Positions 5,881-7,457 of a DNA stretch of 7,457 nucleotides are shown piece by piece. The stretch lies in contig DDIR01000123.1 of NCBI GenBank assembly GCA_002338715.1, positions 74,470 through 81,926 on the forward strand, written 5' to 3'. A program made the translations under genes and the position numbers. Positions within the stretch are counted from its first letter, which is position 1; every line of letters begins with the position of its first letter. This DNA comes from Phycisphaerales bacterium UBA1845. Its GTDB lineage: Bacteria > Planctomycetota > Phycisphaerae > UBA1845. The notes under the pieces are model-generated. The model saw nothing but the letters and a program-made list of their open reading frames with translations. It had not been told where the DNA came from and did not search any database.

Positions 5881-6398
5881 CCGTTGTTTCCCGTCAGTGA
5901 CTGAATGGGTTTGGCGATCGCCTTAAAATCCTTTGTGGCCACGGTGACCGTCTCCCATTTCTCAGACCGGTGCCTACAGGCGTCCTTGTATTCATCAAGT
6001 GTCACGCACATAAATGCATAAGTCTGGTCGCGAAACAGGTGTAGGTGGTGCGTGGGCAGTCGCTTGCCCAGTTCAGTGACGTGGTACGCAAACACCAGCA
6101 TGCCCACGAATCCTTCGCCGAAGGTTTCTTGCCATTGCGTGAGCCCGTCAAGGTCGTCGCGGGTGATCCAGTTTTCCCAGTAGCGTTTTCGACCGTCGTG
6201 ATCGTACGGGAATTGCCGGCCTTTGATGTCGACGAGCCAGGTTTGTCCGGACGCCGCATAGACCAGAAAGTCAAACGATTTGACCCGGTTGCCGGCGAAG
6301 ATGGCTTTGCGGTTTTCATCCACTGCGACGTAAGGCTGGCCCCGCGACCGTAGGTAGTCTTCAAAAGCCGCTTCGTAATGGATGTGCCGGCGTGTCAT
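5853..6398 (-). CDS. HYExAFE family protein, PD-(D/E)xK nuclease-like
   Basis: A 181-aa protein whose N-terminus carries HYEAAFEDYLRSRG (7-20), the motif that names the HYExAFE family found mainly in planctomycetes. YVAVDENRKAIFAG (23-36), then SFDFLVY (41-47) and LVDIKG (55-60) resemble the core of a PD-(D/E)xK restriction-like fold: Asp43, Asp57-x-Lys59, preceded by an acidic Glu in the first helix (Glu9 or Glu13) and followed by a Q-containing helix (LTQWQETF, 86-93). This suggests a nuclease or degenerate nuclease-fold protein, but activity is unproven. Its ATG overlaps the stop of hisS (ATGA at 6395-6398), which implies translational coupling. The product's own role is unknown. The stop overlaps the -10 of the next promoter. 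Confidence 0.88.
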   Translation of the reverse strand: MTRRHIHYEAAFEDYLRSRGQPYVAVDENRKAIFAGNRVKSFDFLVYAASGQTWLVDIKGRQFPYDHDGRKRYWENWITRDDLDGLTQWQETFGEGFVGMLVFAYHVTELGKRLPTHHLHLFRDQTYAFMCVTLDEYKDACRHRSEKWETVTVATKDFKAIAKPIQSLTGNNGLRASSAGL

Positions 6399-7457
6399 CC
6401 GACTGATCCCGTCGCGCCATTCGGGTCATTCAGAAATGCGTCGAGCGCAATCGTAGTTTGGTTGGAAGTGGCCATGTCTTTCACGCTGACGGTGTTCGAC
6501 GTTTTGAAATCGGCTTCAACGATGACAACGCGCGCCGCATTGCGAGACGCGGCTTGTTTGAATTGCTTGCCCACGCCCTGTCGCGGATAGGAAAATGACG
6601 TTGCGAGACCTTGTTCGCGCAGCTTGGCGGTGATCTTGAGGACGACGTCGAAGACACTTGGATCGGCGTCAATCACGAAGTAATCGATCGCGTCGGAGGC
6701 AACCGGCATGCGGTCGAATTCGCCGAGCAGGTCAGCGATGACGACATCGCTCGTCGCAAAACCAACAGCACCCACGGACGGGCCGCCCATGTTTTCAATC
6801 AACTGATCGTAGCGTCCACCGCCGCCAACCGCACGGCGTAGCCCCCCTTTTCCAAACGCTTCAAAGACGACACCCGTGTAGTAGGCCAGCCCGCGCACAA
6901 CACCCATATCGAATCGACAATAGGCACCGGCATCAAAAGCATTCAGTAATTCCAATACGCGGCGCACACTGTCGCAGCCGGTCGTCGCGACCTTCGCTTC
7001 TGTCAGAAAGGACTTGATTGCGGCTAGGCCTTCGGGGCCGGACGATTCGCCAAAACGTTTCAGGATTTCTTTCTGCTCGGCTTCGAGTTCGATCTTGGCC
7101 AGTACTTCCTCGAACGCCTCGGGTGACAGTTTGTCGCGCTTGTCAAGCGCAGCATAAACAGCCGGCTGCTTTGCCTCGGGAACGTTGGCGGCTTGCATCA
7201 GTGACGCAACAATCTCGCGCGAGTTCAGTTTGATCTCGACCTGTTCTGGCGTCAGGCCCAGTTCTCGATAGAAATCGACCAACACGAATATGCATTCGGC
7301 GTCGGCGAGTTCGCTTTGTTCGCCGATGATATCGATGTTCCATTGGAAGAATTCGCGAAGTCGACCGCGTTGTGGTCGTTCAGCCCGACACAGGCGCGGT
7401 TGGGAATACCACTTGATGGGCTTGGGGAGGGAATTGACGCGGGCGGCGACCATGCGG
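6395..7457 (-). CDS. hisS: Histidyl-tRNA synthetase, 5'-partial
   Basis: HisRS charges tRNA-His with histidine in the cytoplasm. The frame runs off the right edge: the ATG at 7451-7453 is preceded by an Arg codon, and the following VAARVNSLPKPIKWYS is internal in the family, so roughly 85-100 N-terminal residues including motif 1 are missing. Counting from that Met: motif 2 region RLCRAERPQRGRLREFFQWN (20-39), the histidine-binding signature RGLAYYTG (187-194), GGGGRYDQL (210-218), a motif 3 region GAVGFATSDVVIADLL (228-243), then the anticodon-binding domain (about 256-340) with GVGKQFKQA. The RPQRGRLREFFQWN form and the absence of the usual GxER in motif 3 place it in the PVC/plant-like type. 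It is the first gene of a coupled pair with the HYExAFE gene. Identity is very secure. Confidence 0.96.
   Translation of the reverse strand, partial: RMVAARVNSLPKPIKWYSQPRLCRAERPQRGRLREFFQWNIDIIGEQSELADAECIFVLVDFYRELGLTPEQVEIKLNSREIVASLMQAANVPEAKQPAVYAALDKRDKLSPEAFEEVLAKIELEAEQKEILKRFGESSGPEGLAAIKSFLTEAKVATTGCDSVRRVLELLNAFDAGAYCRFDMGVVRGLAYYTGVVFEAFGKGGLRRAVGGGGRYDQLIENMGGPSVGAVGFATSDVVIADLLGEFDRMPVASDAIDYFVIDADPSVFDVVLKITAKLREQGLATSFSYPRQGVGKQFKQAASRNAARVVIVEADFKTSNTVSVKDMATSNQTTIALDAFLNDPNGATGSVG

Noticed and set aside
1..7457. CRISPR array, transposase or integrase
   Set aside because: No regularly spaced direct repeats and no DDE, HUH or tyrosine-recombinase motifs were found in any sizeable frame.

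Overview
The window looks like chromosomal DNA of a planctomycete-type bacterium (Planctomycetota, perhaps Phycisphaerae-like). This is inference. It rests on a histidyl-tRNA synthetase of the divergent PVC/plant-like type, a HYExAFE-family protein, an Lgt with a very large internal insertion, and moderately GC-rich coding sequence. There are no rRNA or tRNA genes, no CRISPR array, and no transposase or integrase.

Layout from left to right. (1) A + strand gene that is probably cut by the left edge (3-974); it resembles GTPase-associated (GAP1-type) proteins and ends in an acidic coiled coil. (2) A short convergent gap holding copy A of a dispersed repeat (977-1122). (3) lgt on the - strand (1141-2277), divergent from (4) a + strand homolog of the tRNA-queuosine mannosyltransferase QTMAN/GTDC1 (2396-3544). 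(5) A 522-base convergent gap (3545-4066) with an AT-rich palindrome and copy B of the same repeat, inverted relative to copy A. (6) A - strand cluster of four small envelope genes, read from 5756 down to 4067: a signal-peptide/TM miniprotein, two small proteins that look like tandem paralogs, and a membrane-anchored DUF3124 protein. A near-consensus sigma70-type promoter (5852-5880) precedes it. (7) A translationally coupled - strand pair: hisS, cut by the right edge (6395-7457), and a HYExAFE-family PD-(D/E)xK-like protein (5853-6398).

Two themes stand out. Information-processing and tRNA genes (hisS, the putative queuosine glycosyltransferase) sit beside envelope genes (lgt, the four-gene cluster). 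The two inverted repeat copies bracket the lgt/QTMAN segment, and both lie in convergent 3'-end gaps. The best candidates for undescribed biology are the four-gene envelope cluster, the bacterial QTMAN homolog, the hisS-HYExAFE coupling, and the GAP1-like protein at the left edge.
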